Assembly: GCA_949502025.1 (NCBI GenBank)
Contig: CATBCG010000021.1
Span: 1 to 52,665, forward strand
DNA: 52,665 nucleotides
Source: MGBC131033 sp910585655
Lineage (GTDB): Bacteria; Bacillota; Clostridia; Lachnospirales; Lachnospiraceae
Direction: 5' to 3'
Shown here: positions 24,809 to 33,306 of the stretch, in pieces
Layout of the letters: each line of letters starts with the position of its first letter
How positions within the stretch are numbered: the stretch's first letter is position 1
The notes under the pieces: model-generated
The model's input: only the letters and a program-made list of their open reading frames with translations
Told to the model about the DNA's origin: nothing
Database searches by the model: none
Translations under genes and position numbers: made by a program

Positions 24809-27493
24809 ATGATAGAAAGACTAAAGCAGGTACTGCAGGAGCAAGGAGATAACTATATATTGCCCTTCTTCTGGCAGCATGGAGAGGAGGAAGAAGTTCT
24901 TCGTGATTACGTAAGAGCAATCCACGACGCCAATATTGGAGCGCTTTGTATCGAGAGCCGTCCGCATGAGGAGTTCGGCAAAGAAAAATGGTGGCAGGAT
25001 GTTGATATTATCCTGGAAGAATGCAAAAATTATGGAATGAAAGTATGGATTTTGGATGATAAGCATTTTCCGACCGGATATGCCAATGGTATTTTGGAAG
25101 GAGAGGATGCCAGCCTTCAGAGAAAGCACCTTTATTTTAATAGTATGGATTTTTGCGGTCCAATGAAGGCAGTCAGTTTGGATGTAAAAAAGTATGTAGA
25201 AAAAAGAGAAAACCCCTTTGCCAGAAAATTGCCTTTCAGTGGAAATAGAAAGCCGCGGGAACACTATGCGGATGATACCCTGGTGGCGGTTATAGCTGCT
25301 CCGGTGACAGAGGACGGAGCCTTTGGCGAAGCGGTTGATCTGACGGATCGGGTAGGGGAAAACGGATGTTTAAGCTGGGATGTACCGGGTGGTATGTGGC
25401 ATATTTGGGTGATTTTTACAACGCATAATGCAGGCTCTCGTCCGTATTATATTCATATGATTGACAAAGCTAGCTGTGCCAAGCTGATTGAGGCAGTTTA
25501 TGAGCCGCATTGGGAGCATTATAAAGAGGAATTTGGAAAGACACTGGTCGGGTTTTTCTCAGATGATATTTCCTTTTATAACATGGATGGAATTGAGCAT
25601 ACACCAAACATTGGTGGAGATATGCCGCTTCCGTGGTCAGATGAGGTAGAGCAGACAATAAAGGCGCATTTTGGAGAGGAATGGAGAAGCTGTCTGTCCA
25701 TGCTCTGGTCAGAAAATGAGGATAAGCAAAAGACGAGCGCAGTCCGCTTTCGGTATATGGATACGATTACAAAGTTGGTTCAGGAAAACTTTTCTAATCA
25801 GATAGGGGACTGGTGCCGGGGGCATGGAGTGCAGTATATCGGTCATGGAATTGATGAGGAGGAATTTCATTCCAGGATCGGTCGTGGACTGGGACATTTT
25901 TTCCGTAGTCTGGATGGGGAGACAATGGGTGGAATTGATGCTATCGTAGGGCAGGTAACTCCAGGAGGTGATCACTATAGTTTGGAGGGCAGAAACGGAG
26001 AAGCCAATCATTTTACATTGGCGAAGCTCGGTTCCTCTCATGGTCATATCGATCCGAAGAAAAACGGAAATACTATGTGCGAGGTATTCGGAGCCTTTGG
26101 CTGGGGAGAAAGCCTACGCACTATGAAGTTTATTACTGATCATTTTCTGGTAAACGGGGTCAATTATTATGTTCCGCATGCTTTTTCTCCAAAAGCGTAT
26201 CCAGACCCGGACTGCCCGCCGCATTTTTATGCACATGGATATAATCCACTCTACCGTCCGTTCGGTAAGCTAATGGCTTATATGAACCGGGTATGTCATC
26301 TGATATCAGGAGGGCGGCATATCGCTCCGGTAGCCATGCTCTACCATGCAGAGAGTGAATGGGCAGGGGCATATATGGCAACCGACCGTCCGGCTCGTAT
26401 CCTGCAGGAGAATCAGATTGATTTTGATATCCTTCCGGCGGATGTTTTTGCAGAACGCAACCGCTTTTTAACACAGCTTTTTGCTGGAAAGCTGGCAGTG
26501 AACAAAGAGGAATACCGGGTACTGGTAATTCCTTATGCACAATATATTACAAAGGAAACGGCGCAATTTATAACAGAGGCAAAGGAAGCAGGCTTCCCGG
26601 TGTGGTTTTTAAAGGGCTTGCCGGAAGGAATCTGCGGCTCGGAGGAGGCTTTGCCAGAAGCGGTGCTACATTGCCCGGTAGTGTCACTAGAGACACTGCC
26701 AGAAGTCATGAAACAGGCAGGTTATGTGGATGTGTCCAGTGATATCTTTTTCCCGCGTTTACGTTATTACCGTTATCGGCATGAGCAGTCAGAGCAGGAA
26801 GAAGCATCAAAGGAGCTGTATTTGCTGGCGAATCTGGATACGGCAGAAACCTATTCCGGGAGGCTGTATCTTCCGACGAGAGCGGTTCCGACTTTATATG
26901 ACACACAGTGTAATGTGCTGCGTCCACTTTCTTATACTCTATATAAGGAAGGCGTCCAGATAGAGCTGACTTTGCCTGCCTATCAGAGCGCAGTCGTGGT
27001 ATTTGGTTGTGAGGACGAAGAGGTTACAGCACTTCCGACAGCAGAGGGAACAGCAATAGTTTTGGATGGTTCATGGAGGGTATCCGTCTGTCATTCCAAG
27101 ACGTATCCGCAGTTTGGGGAACCGAAGGTAGTAGAGGCGACCGGTGGCTTTCAAGGATACCAGACGATCGATCCCGATTTTTCTGGCTTCATTGCCTATG
27201 AAACAAAAGCAGATCTGTCAGGAGCGAAGGCGTTGGTTCTGGAGGAGGTATCAGACGCGGCAGAGGTCTTTGTGAATGGAAAGAGCCTGGGAATTCAATA
27301 TTGCCCACCGTTTTTATATGATTTAAGAGAGATTGCAGCGGAGGGAGAGAGTGAACTTCGGATTGAGGTGGCTACAACGCTGGAACGCGAAGTGGCAGTG
27401 ATGTCAAAAGAAGATACTAGGAGAAGCTTTTTCCGGATTGGAGGAATGGTTGCTCCGACTGGGCTGGTGGGGAAGGTTACAATATATAGCTGA
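24809..27493 (+). CDS. Large GH106-like glycoside hydrolase
   Basis: The 894-residue protein lacks a signal peptide and should act in the cytoplasm. The N-terminal half looks like a TIM-barrel glycosidase (GALCIESRPHEEFG, KVWILDDKHFPTGYANG, GFFSDDISFYNMDG), and a glutamine-amidotransferase-like region may follow about residue 480. The C-terminus is a galactose-binding-like beta-sandwich (AEVFVNGKSLGIQYCPPF). The overall pattern recalls GH106 alpha-L-rhamnosidases and relatives from memory; substrate is uncertain. CAGGAGGATAAAA precedes the ATG. It is the last gene of the 22123-27493 run. Confidence 0.7.
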   Translation: MIERLKQVLQEQGDNYILPFFWQHGEEEEVLRDYVRAIHDANIGALCIESRPHEEFGKEKWWQDVDIILEECKNYGMKVWILDDKHFPTGYANGILEGEDASLQRKHLYFNSMDFCGPMKAVSLDVKKYVEKRENPFARKLPFSGNRKPREHYADDTLVAVIAAPVTEDGAFGEAVDLTDRVGENGCLSWDVPGGMWHIWVIFTTHNAGSRPYYIHMIDKASCAKLIEAVYEPHWEHYKEEFGKTLVGFFSDDISFYNMDGIEHTPNIGGDMPLPWSDEVEQTIKAHFGEEWRSCLSMLWSENEDKQKTSAVRFRYMDTITKLVQENFSNQIGDWCRGHGVQYIGHGIDEEEFHSRIGRGLGHFFRSLDGETMGGIDAIVGQVTPGGDHYSLEGRNGEANHFTLAKLGSSHGHIDPKKNGNTMCEVFGAFGWGESLRTMKFITDHFLVNGVNYYVPHAFSPKAYPDPDCPPHFYAHGYNPLYRPFGKLMAYMNRVCHLISGGRHIAPVAMLYHAESEWAGAYMATDRPARILQENQIDFDILPADVFAERNRFLTQLFAGKLAVNKEEYRVLVIPYAQYITKETAQFITEAKEAGFPVWFLKGLPEGICGSEEALPEAVLHCPVVSLETLPEVMKQAGYVDVSSDIFFPRLRYYRYRHEQSEQEEASKELYLLANLDTAETYSGRLYLPTRAVPTLYDTQCNVLRPLSYTLYKEGVQIELTLPAYQSAVVVFGCEDEEVTALPTAEGTAIVLDGSWRVSVCHSKTYPQFGEPKVVEATGGFQGYQTIDPDFSGFIAYETKADLSGAKALVLEEVSDAAEVFVNGKSLGIQYCPPFLYDLREIAAEGESELRIEVATTLEREVAVMSKEDTRRSFFRIGGMVAPTGLVGKVTIYS

Positions 27494-27531
27494 AATATTT
27501 GTATTATTATATTCTTAACAAATCATGATAT

Positions 27532-27562
27532 GTGCCGCTGCGAGCCAAGGCGGCAGCGGCAC
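27532..27562. terminator. GC-rich hairpin between convergent genes
   Basis: GTGCCGCTGC and GCAGCGGCAC form a perfect ten-pair stem. No long T run follows, so termination is likely but not certain. Confidence 0.55.
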
Positions 27563-27632
27563 ATTGTGATCCATAGGATAGATCAATTAGTTGAGTGCAA
27601 CGTATGTGGTTTATCTCCTGAACGCTGAGTTT

Positions 27633-27806
27633 TTATACATTCATCCTTTTATTTTCCTTCAATCGCGCAAGTAACTGAGCTGAACCTTTTTTTGTATCTT
27701 CCACAATTTCGGCAGGTGTCATTTTAATATGGCGAAGTGAATGATATTCTCTTAGTTTTCTAATATCCTCTACATCAAATCGTTCGCTAATTATTGGTTT
27801 ATTCAT
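27633..27806 (-). CDS. Small antitoxin-like protein
   Basis: A 57-residue charged, helical protein (NKPIISERFDVEDIRKLREY, then EIVEDTKKG). It overlaps the end of the PIN-domain gene by a few bases in a different frame. Three clustered ATGs are possible starts; the third (27806) has the best spacing, nine bases from GAGG. Position and size suggest the antitoxin of a type II pair with the PIN protein, although I cannot name its DNA-binding fold. Confidence 0.6.
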   Translation of the reverse strand: MNKPIISERFDVEDIRKLREYHSLRHIKMTPAEIVEDTKKGSAQLLARLKENKRMNV

Positions 27807-28287
27807 ATTCATCATCCTCGCTTTCTATCAGGACAGACGGCGGGTATATCAATAAGTCTTTATATCCCTCTAATGTTGTTATGATTTTGACTCCTCTGAT
27901 TGTTTTTACGTTTACAATATGCTTAAAGTTCCAGGATATAATAATGTCGCATCCTGCAAGTATTGCTGCTGCAATATGTTGGCAATCGTCAAAGCTTTTT
28001 TGCTTTAAGATTCCAAAATCAATAAATTTCCCGGCTAATTCAACAGTATCTTCAGTTGTCTCAATTATATTATAATCTATCTGGTTCAGATAATCCAATA
28101 ATATTTTTAATTTTTCTTCATTGCATCCACTAATTTCTCTTATTACAATATCTGAAATATATACTTCGTATGTTTTATTTCTAAATAACTCCCATAAATC
28201 CAATGTATTCTGCATTTTCTCTGGTGCATCCACCTGATACAGATAACTGACAACAGAAGTATCTAAATAAACTTTGAGTTTTCGCAT
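27799..28287 (-). CDS. PIN-domain ribonuclease, probable toxin
   Basis: The 162-residue protein begins KVYLDTSVVSYLY, with the first acidic PIN residue (Asp). It continues with VISD..REI, then FDDCQHIAAAILAGCD and ISWNFKHI, matching the remaining acidic positions of the VapC-like active site. PIN proteins cleave RNA. I chose the ATG at 28287, since AAGGAC sits just before it and inside the longer GTG frame from 28308. Here the toxin gene precedes the antitoxin-like gene, the reverse of most vapBC pairs. Confidence 0.8.
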   Translation of the reverse strand: MRKLKVYLDTSVVSYLYQVDAPEKMQNTLDLWELFRNKTYEVYISDIVIREISGCNEEKLKILLDYLNQIDYNIIETTEDTVELAGKFIDFGILKQKSFDDCQHIAAAILAGCDIIISWNFKHIVNVKTIRGVKIITTLEGYKDLLIYPPSVLIESEDDEYE

Positions 28288-28308
28288 AATGTCCTTTCCT
28301 TGCACCAA

Positions 28309-28619
28309 TAAAGTATATTAAAATTTTTATATTTTTTTTAAAATTTATTTATTTGTTATTGAAAGGTTTTACCTCTCTATTTCATATATAAGCTCTTTAG
28401 TTTAGTATAGAAACGCCCCCGGTTTTTGTCAACAATTTTTGCACATTTTTGATGGAAAATAAAGACAAGAGTCCACTCGAAGAGATCCTTTCTGAAATTA
28501 GTGGTGGCAGGTCTGCCTTCCCCATAGCAAAACACTTCGTGCTTGTGACTTTCCCTTCTTTATGCTATGCTGGTAAAAGAAAAATGCCTCAGATGAAGCT
28601 TGGAAGGAGAAGGTTTGTT
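28309..28619. other. AT-rich divergent intergenic region
   Basis: No ORF here is convincing. A possible promoter for the rightward gene is TTGTGA (28543-28548) with TATGCT (28566-28571) at 17-base spacing. The rest is AT-rich with no hairpin terminator. Confidence 0.4.
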
Positions 28620-28895
28620 ATGAAAAATAGGGCGATAGAATCAGAAAAAAAAGAAACCCGGATTGCCATTATCGGAATCATTGTTAGTGATACCGAGGCA
28701 TCCGAGCGGATCAATGAGCTGCTGCACCAATACAGCCAGTATGTGGTAGGACGTATGGGGATTCCTTACCGGGAGAAAGGCGTATCGGTGATCAGCGTAG
28801 TGGTAGACGCTTCCGAGGACGTAATCGGGGCGCTTTCCGGGAAATTGGGGATGGTGAAAGGAATCAGCACAAAGACCATTTATTCCAAAGCCTGA
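28620..28895 (+). CDS. TM1266-like iron-only hydrogenase system regulator
   Basis: A 91-residue protein with the ferredoxin-like fold pattern of the TM1266 family (RIAIIGIIVSD, INELLHQYSQYVVGRMGIPY, VISVVVDASEDVIGALSGKLG). These proteins accompany [FeFe]-hydrogenase maturation genes and are presumed regulators that sense small molecules or metals. I used the ATG at 28620 with GAAGGAGAAGG upstream; the frame extends leftward, but that sequence has no family resemblance. No hydrogenase genes lie within this window. Confidence 0.85.
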   Translation: MKNRAIESEKKETRIAIIGIIVSDTEASERINELLHQYSQYVVGRMGIPYREKGVSVISVVVDASEDVIGALSGKLGMVKGISTKTIYSKA

Positions 28896-28922
28896 ATCCT
28901 TTTCTCCCCTAAGGCTTGCGGA

Positions 28923-30488
28923 CTAATTTCGATGTTCCTGCTGCAGTCCGTCCCGTCGGACTTCACTTGGCGGTTTTCCAAAATGTTCTTTATAAAGCTT
29001 GGAAAAGTAAGCAAAATTCGGATAGCCGACCTCTCCGGAAATCTCTGCGATGGATTTTTTAGAGGTAAGAAGCAGTCTGGCGGCTTTTTGCAGACGGGCT
29101 TCGATGATGTATTCTTTGAGAGGAATTCCCGTTTCTTGCTTAAAGATACGCGACATATAGTCCGGGCTTAGTCCCACCAGTTTTGATAAGCTTTCTCTGG
29201 AAATCGGTTCAGAGAGATGCCCGTCAATGTAGCGGATAAGCATGTTGCTTATCGTATCTTTCCGCTGGTGGACTGTCTCTCCCTGACGAAGCTGATCAAA
29301 GAAGCAATGAATTTGGGCTTCTAATTCAGAAAGCCTGTGTGCCGGGAAACGGAAAAGAGCATCTGAGATTTCATGGGCATACAGTTCCTTCTGCTCCAAT
29401 ACAATCATAAAGCATTGGAGAAGATCTTTTTGCAGATTTTTTAAAAAAGAAAGGGAAAGAGGTGTCTGTTCTTTTCTATGCTCCAAAAAAGCATGGTATT
29501 CTTTAAAAAACTTTTCTTCTTCACCAGAGTAAAGTAAATGTCGGAAGCCGATAGGAAACAGATAATCAGGGGTAGGGGCAGTATCGGACCGCTCTTCCTG
29601 AGCAGAAAGAAAGACAAGCCTCTCCCGTTGCTCAATATCGTTTTCTTTGAGGTGTCGTAAGGCACGGCTTGTTTGATGAAATTCCGAATAGAGAATTCCA
29701 ATCGAAATATAACAGCAGGATTGCATCGGAAAGAGTTCCTGGCTTTTTTGGATAAATTGAAGACAGGAGTCTTCCAGTTCCGACTGGTTTAGCTGTTCGC
29801 TGATAACAATAAAATAATCGGAGAGGGGAACAAGTCGTCTGGAAGTGTCGGGTTCTAATAAAATGTCTCTGGCTAAATCATGCAGGGCGGGAGAAGAGGT
29901 AGGGCTTAGCTCTGTTTTTTCTGTAGAAATAAGAATTATACTATAAAGAGAATGGACGTCGAATTTAATTTGTTGTAAATCGGCATAATATTGGACATTT
30001 TCCAGTACCGGATCGTTTGGTCGGAAAATGGCGTCCCGCCAAAAAAGATCTTCTAAAAATTGCTGTCTTGCCATCCAGTAAGCGCCGACCCGGCAAGCAT
30101 CCTCCATGTTTTTTTGAAGCTGCTTTTGCTGTACAATTTGTTTTACGGTTTCTAACAGACGATTGGTATCGACCGGTTTAATAAAAACATCTTCTGCTTT
30201 TAGGCGCAGCGCTTCGGACAAAACCGGCTCCCGCAATGTCTCGTCCAGAAATATAAGGCTTAAACCGGGATTGGTTTGGAGCGCCCAGACGGCTAGACTG
30301 ATTCCGTTCTCCTTCGGCAGTTCAACATCACAGATCAAAATATCAACGGAAGTTTCTTTTAAAATACGTTTGGCATGTATGGCATGATGAGCGATCAGAA
30401 CCTCTTTGATGCCGATGGTTTTCCAGTCCTCTAAAGCTGTTAAGCGCCGTGTGGATATCAGTGAATCATCTACAATCAATAGTTTCAT
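28923..30488 (-). CDS. YesN-type response regulator with AraC output domain
   Basis: An N-terminal receiver domain (residues 1-120) has the acidic pocket (LLIVDD), the phospho-acceptor Asp in ILICDVELPKENG and the conserved Lys in VFIKPVD. A central region of about 300 residues follows, then an AraC DNA-binding domain at about 420-515 (LSPDYMSRIFKQETG, VGYPNFAYFSKLYKE). Such regulators pair with Cache-domain histidine kinases to control sugar ABC operons. No kinase gene is adjacent. It lies about 90 bases behind a solute-binder gene on the same strand. Confidence 0.93.
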   Translation of the reverse strand: MKLLIVDDSLISTRRLTALEDWKTIGIKEVLIAHHAIHAKRILKETSVDILICDVELPKENGISLAVWALQTNPGLSLIFLDETLREPVLSEALRLKAEDVFIKPVDTNRLLETVKQIVQQKQLQKNMEDACRVGAYWMARQQFLEDLFWRDAIFRPNDPVLENVQYYADLQQIKFDVHSLYSIILISTEKTELSPTSSPALHDLARDILLEPDTSRRLVPLSDYFIVISEQLNQSELEDSCLQFIQKSQELFPMQSCCYISIGILYSEFHQTSRALRHLKENDIEQRERLVFLSAQEERSDTAPTPDYLFPIGFRHLLYSGEEEKFFKEYHAFLEHRKEQTPLSLSFLKNLQKDLLQCFMIVLEQKELYAHEISDALFRFPAHRLSELEAQIHCFFDQLRQGETVHQRKDTISNMLIRYIDGHLSEPISRESLSKLVGLSPDYMSRIFKQETGIPLKEYIIEARLQKAARLLLTSKKSIAEISGEVGYPNFAYFSKLYKEHFGKPPSEVRRDGLQQEHRN

Positions 30489-30517
30489 AAATTATTTTTT
30501 CCTCCTTTGGTATAAGC

Positions 30518-30553
30518 AAAGAAGTGAGACACCTTAGAGCATCCCACTTCTTT
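30518..30553 (-). terminator. Hairpin between solute binder and response regulator
   Basis: Minus-strand arms AAAGAAGTGGGA and TCTCACTTCTTT form an imperfect stem of about twelve pairs. It could trim or partly terminate the solute-binder transcript before the regulator. Confidence 0.6.
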
Positions 30554-30580
30554 CTTAAAAATTTTCTTATTCAGAAAGTT

Positions 30581-32242
30581 CTATCTTGCATTGTATCTGT
30601 CTAATGCAGCCTGCTTATAACCAATACATTCTTCAATTCCGTAGTTCTTTAAATCAGCAATAAAGCTGTCATATTCGTCGATAGAACGGCTTCCGGTGAT
30701 GAATTTAATGGTATTTTCCTGTACTAAGGTCTTGATAGCAGTGTACAAGCTGTTATAAGAGATACTTTCCTCCTCGGTCATTGTCATAAAGGAAGGCAGC
30801 ATCAGATCGGTCTTGTTGACATCCCATACATCGTAGGCAGCAGTTGCCGGATTTCCTTCATACATTGGGGTAAACATATCCCAATTGTAAAGACCGAAAT
30901 CGCTGGTGCCGAGTGTATACTGTGCGTAAATGGCTTCGGAAATAGAAGGGAACTCTCCGCTATCTATCTGTGCATGGATAGCATCGCCAATAGAATAGGT
31001 TCCGTCTCCGTTTGCCACATAGCTTTCATTTTCAATACCAAGACTGTCTAGGAACATACATTCTGTAGTATACCAGTAATCAAGCCAACGACAAGCCAGC
31101 TCGGTATCTTTGCAGTTGTTGGAAAGAACGGTATCCGATCCTTTGACAGGTTCACTCATGTTATAGCCGATCTGTGGGGTATCTCCTTCGTTGAGCACCG
31201 GAGCAGGAGCGGCAACCAGCCAGAAATCTTCGTCGTCGGTATAGGATTTCCAAATGTCAGCAGTACACCCCCAGATATTGGCAGAGGCACCAGCCTTACC
31301 GGTTCCCATATAATCAGCAGAACCCATCATGGCGGCATCGTTTGTGATAAAGTTCGGATCGATTAAGCCTTCTGCATACCAGTCATGGAATAATTGTACC
31401 CACTGCTTGTAGCCATCTTCTAATGGTCCGAATTTTACAACGTTGTTTTCCTGATAAAATTCACCTAATACGCCGTAAGCAGAAAGAAAGCTGTGGCAGA
31501 TATCATAACCGTTTTGCGCGCCGATCATAAGAGGCGCTTCACAGGTGCTGTAGTTATCCTTAAATGCCTTTAATACATTGTGCCAGTCGTCGATGGTAGT
31601 CGGAACAGAGAGGTTTAAGTCATTGAGCCAGTCCTGACGCAGACACATACCGTCCCATGCACGTTCTCCCATAACTTCGCCGTTTTTGGAGGCAAGGATA
31701 AAAGCGCCGAGCAGACGACCGTCGTCCGTCTGCGTATCCCTCTGCAGCTTTTCATTGGAGGTACGCAGCGCCTGGTAAGTCGGCATATACTTTGGAATCA
31801 GATCGGTCATATCCTCAATAACACCGTCCATATGAGCCTTTACCAGACCGCCTGTATAATAGCTGCCCAGACCGCATACGATATCCGGATAATCTCCGGA
31901 AGCCATCATCAGACCGAATTTCTCGGACGCTTCCTGACCTGCCACGGTTGTCCAGGTAATATGTACGTTCGTGTTTGCTTCGATCTGTTTGATAGCCTTT
32001 AATTCATTTGGATCTGTAGTATAATTGTTGCTCCATGCAAGCCATACGCCTAGATCTTTTTTCTCTGCCAGAGGCCAGCTCCATTCAGAAGCATTTTCAT
32101 TATCTCCTTCGTTTGAGGAACTTTGATTCCCCTGTGTGCTTTTGTTGTCTTCCTTAGGTTCCTTTTCGCCGCAGGCAGCAAGCATAGAGACTGCCATACA
32201 AACGGTCAGAAGAAGAACCAGAAATTTGTGTAGCTTTTTCAT
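30581..32242 (-). CDS. Lipoprotein extracellular solute-binding protein (3)
   Basis: A 553-residue paralogue of the products at 16570 and 22123, with a lipoprotein signal (lipobox LAAC, Cys near residue 25), a Ser/Asn/Glu-rich linker, then NNYTTDPNELKAI, KFGLMMASGDYPDIV and WYAEGLIDPNFITND. ATG follows AAAGGAGATTTTAGC. The response-regulator gene is immediately downstream; permease and kinase genes are absent. Confidence 0.9.
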   Translation of the reverse strand: MKKLHKFLVLLLTVCMAVSMLAACGEKEPKEDNKSTQGNQSSSNEGDNENASEWSWPLAEKKDLGVWLAWSNNYTTDPNELKAIKQIEANTNVHITWTTVAGQEASEKFGLMMASGDYPDIVCGLGSYYTGGLVKAHMDGVIEDMTDLIPKYMPTYQALRTSNEKLQRDTQTDDGRLLGAFILASKNGEVMGERAWDGMCLRQDWLNDLNLSVPTTIDDWHNVLKAFKDNYSTCEAPLMIGAQNGYDICHSFLSAYGVLGEFYQENNVVKFGPLEDGYKQWVQLFHDWYAEGLIDPNFITNDAAMMGSADYMGTGKAGASANIWGCTADIWKSYTDDEDFWLVAAPAPVLNEGDTPQIGYNMSEPVKGSDTVLSNNCKDTELACRWLDYWYTTECMFLDSLGIENESYVANGDGTYSIGDAIHAQIDSGEFPSISEAIYAQYTLGTSDFGLYNWDMFTPMYEGNPATAAYDVWDVNKTDLMLPSFMTMTEEESISYNSLYTAIKTLVQENTIKFITGSRSIDEYDSFIADLKNYGIEECIGYKQAALDRYNAR

Positions 32243-32560
32243 GCTAAAATCTCCTTTACTATGTCCATTTTTTTACTGCCTGTCTAGTATAACCTTTTAC
32301 TAAAAATATTTCTACTATTCTACTGTCTATTATTTTTCTTTTTCCGCGTTTTCTTTTTAGAAACAGCGAAAACAATGTTAAAAATACAAGAATAATATTC
32401 TTTGTATTTTTCTTTTTGCGATATAAATTTTTCTAAAATCGGGATGGAGGGAGTTTGGGCAAGCTTTTGTTTTTCTTGCCTTTCGGGAACAGATAACGTA
32501 TACTGGAAAACAGCAGAAAAGTAAAACCTGGGCAGAATAAAGAAAGGATGGAACAGGAAT
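32243..32560. other. AT-rich divergent intergenic region
   Basis: It separates the leftward solute-binder gene from the rightward ThyX-like gene. A TATACT (minus strand, about 32290-32285) is a plausible -10 for the leftward gene, but no good -35 stands out. I found no ORF or stable hairpin. Confidence 0.4.
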
Positions 32561-33190
32561 ATGATTCAATTGGAGCGGACAGCAGTCATGAATCTGGAAA
32601 ATGCCATGCGCGGCGCCAGAAATCCGATGAATAGCTGGGCTAGGAGCGACAGCTATTATAACGAAGAACAGGAGTATATATTAGGACCGAACGATTTGGA
32701 TCTGGCGCGGCGGCTGTGTCTGGCCGGGAGTGATCACCGGAAATTTATCCGTCAGATTTTGGTATCGGTAGATATTACGGCACCGCTTTATTGGTGGAAG
32801 GAATACGATACGTATAAAGTAGCGACCGTAGCCAATTCTACCAGTACGATGCACAAAATCCACAGTAAGCCGTTTGAACTGGCGGATTTTAGCGTAGACA
32901 AGCTGACGGAGGAAAGCTCCGCGCGGATGAAGGAGTTTGTAGCTTATTTAGAAACCGTGCGCCTGCGCTATGTGGAAACAAAGGACAAGGCGTTGTGGTA
33001 TGATTTGATTCAGCTTTTGCCAAGCAGCTACAACCAGCTCCGTACCTGTACTCTGAATTATGAGACGCTGACAAATATTTACTATGCAAGGAAGAATCAT
33101 AAGCTTGACGAATGGCATGTCGTATGCGATTGGATTCGAGGGCTGCCATATGCGAAGGAAATGATTTTGGTACGGGAGAACGAGGTGTAA
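32561..33190 (+). CDS. ThyX-like-fold protein of unknown function
   Basis: The 209-residue product has a conserved-looking block (CLAGSDHRKFIRQILVSVDI, then APLYWWKEYDTYK and STSTMHKI) that recalls flavin-dependent thymidylate synthase relatives, where a GSGHD..F..G block and SQSTMH occur in phage versions. The canonical ThyX RHR-type motif is not visible, so I do not claim thymidylate synthase activity. It may be a phage-derived or repurposed protein. The ATG follows AAAGGATGGAACAGGAAT. Transketolase follows but has its own promoter. Confidence 0.45.
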   Translation: MIQLERTAVMNLENAMRGARNPMNSWARSDSYYNEEQEYILGPNDLDLARRLCLAGSDHRKFIRQILVSVDITAPLYWWKEYDTYKVATVANSTSTMHKIHSKPFELADFSVDKLTEESSARMKEFVAYLETVRLRYVETKDKALWYDLIQLLPSSYNQLRTCTLNYETLTNIYYARKNHKLDEWHVVCDWIRGLPYAKEMILVRENEV

Positions 33191-33218
33191 AACGACTGCC
33201 AGCTAAAAATTGTTTTTC

Positions 33219-33247
33219 TTGTTTTTCCCTATTAGATGAAGTATACT
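33219..33247 (+). promoter_or_regulatory. Promoter of transketolase
   Basis: TTGTTT (33219-33224) and TATACT (33242-33247) have a 17-base spacer and lie about 60 bases before the start. Confidence 0.6.
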
Positions 33248-33306
33248 ATAACAAGTAGTATTTGGGAAAAACAATGCCGCCAGGCGGCAGAATGGAGGAT
33301 ATCACA

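Noticed and set aside
28402..28410. TTAGTATAG matching one arm of the GH43 palindrome
   Set aside because: Only one half is present and nine-base matches to an AT-rich word are expected by chance.
28449..28619. N-terminal extension of the TM1266-like protein
   Set aside because: The extra 57 residues do not resemble the family, and GAAGGAG lies before the internal ATG at 28620.
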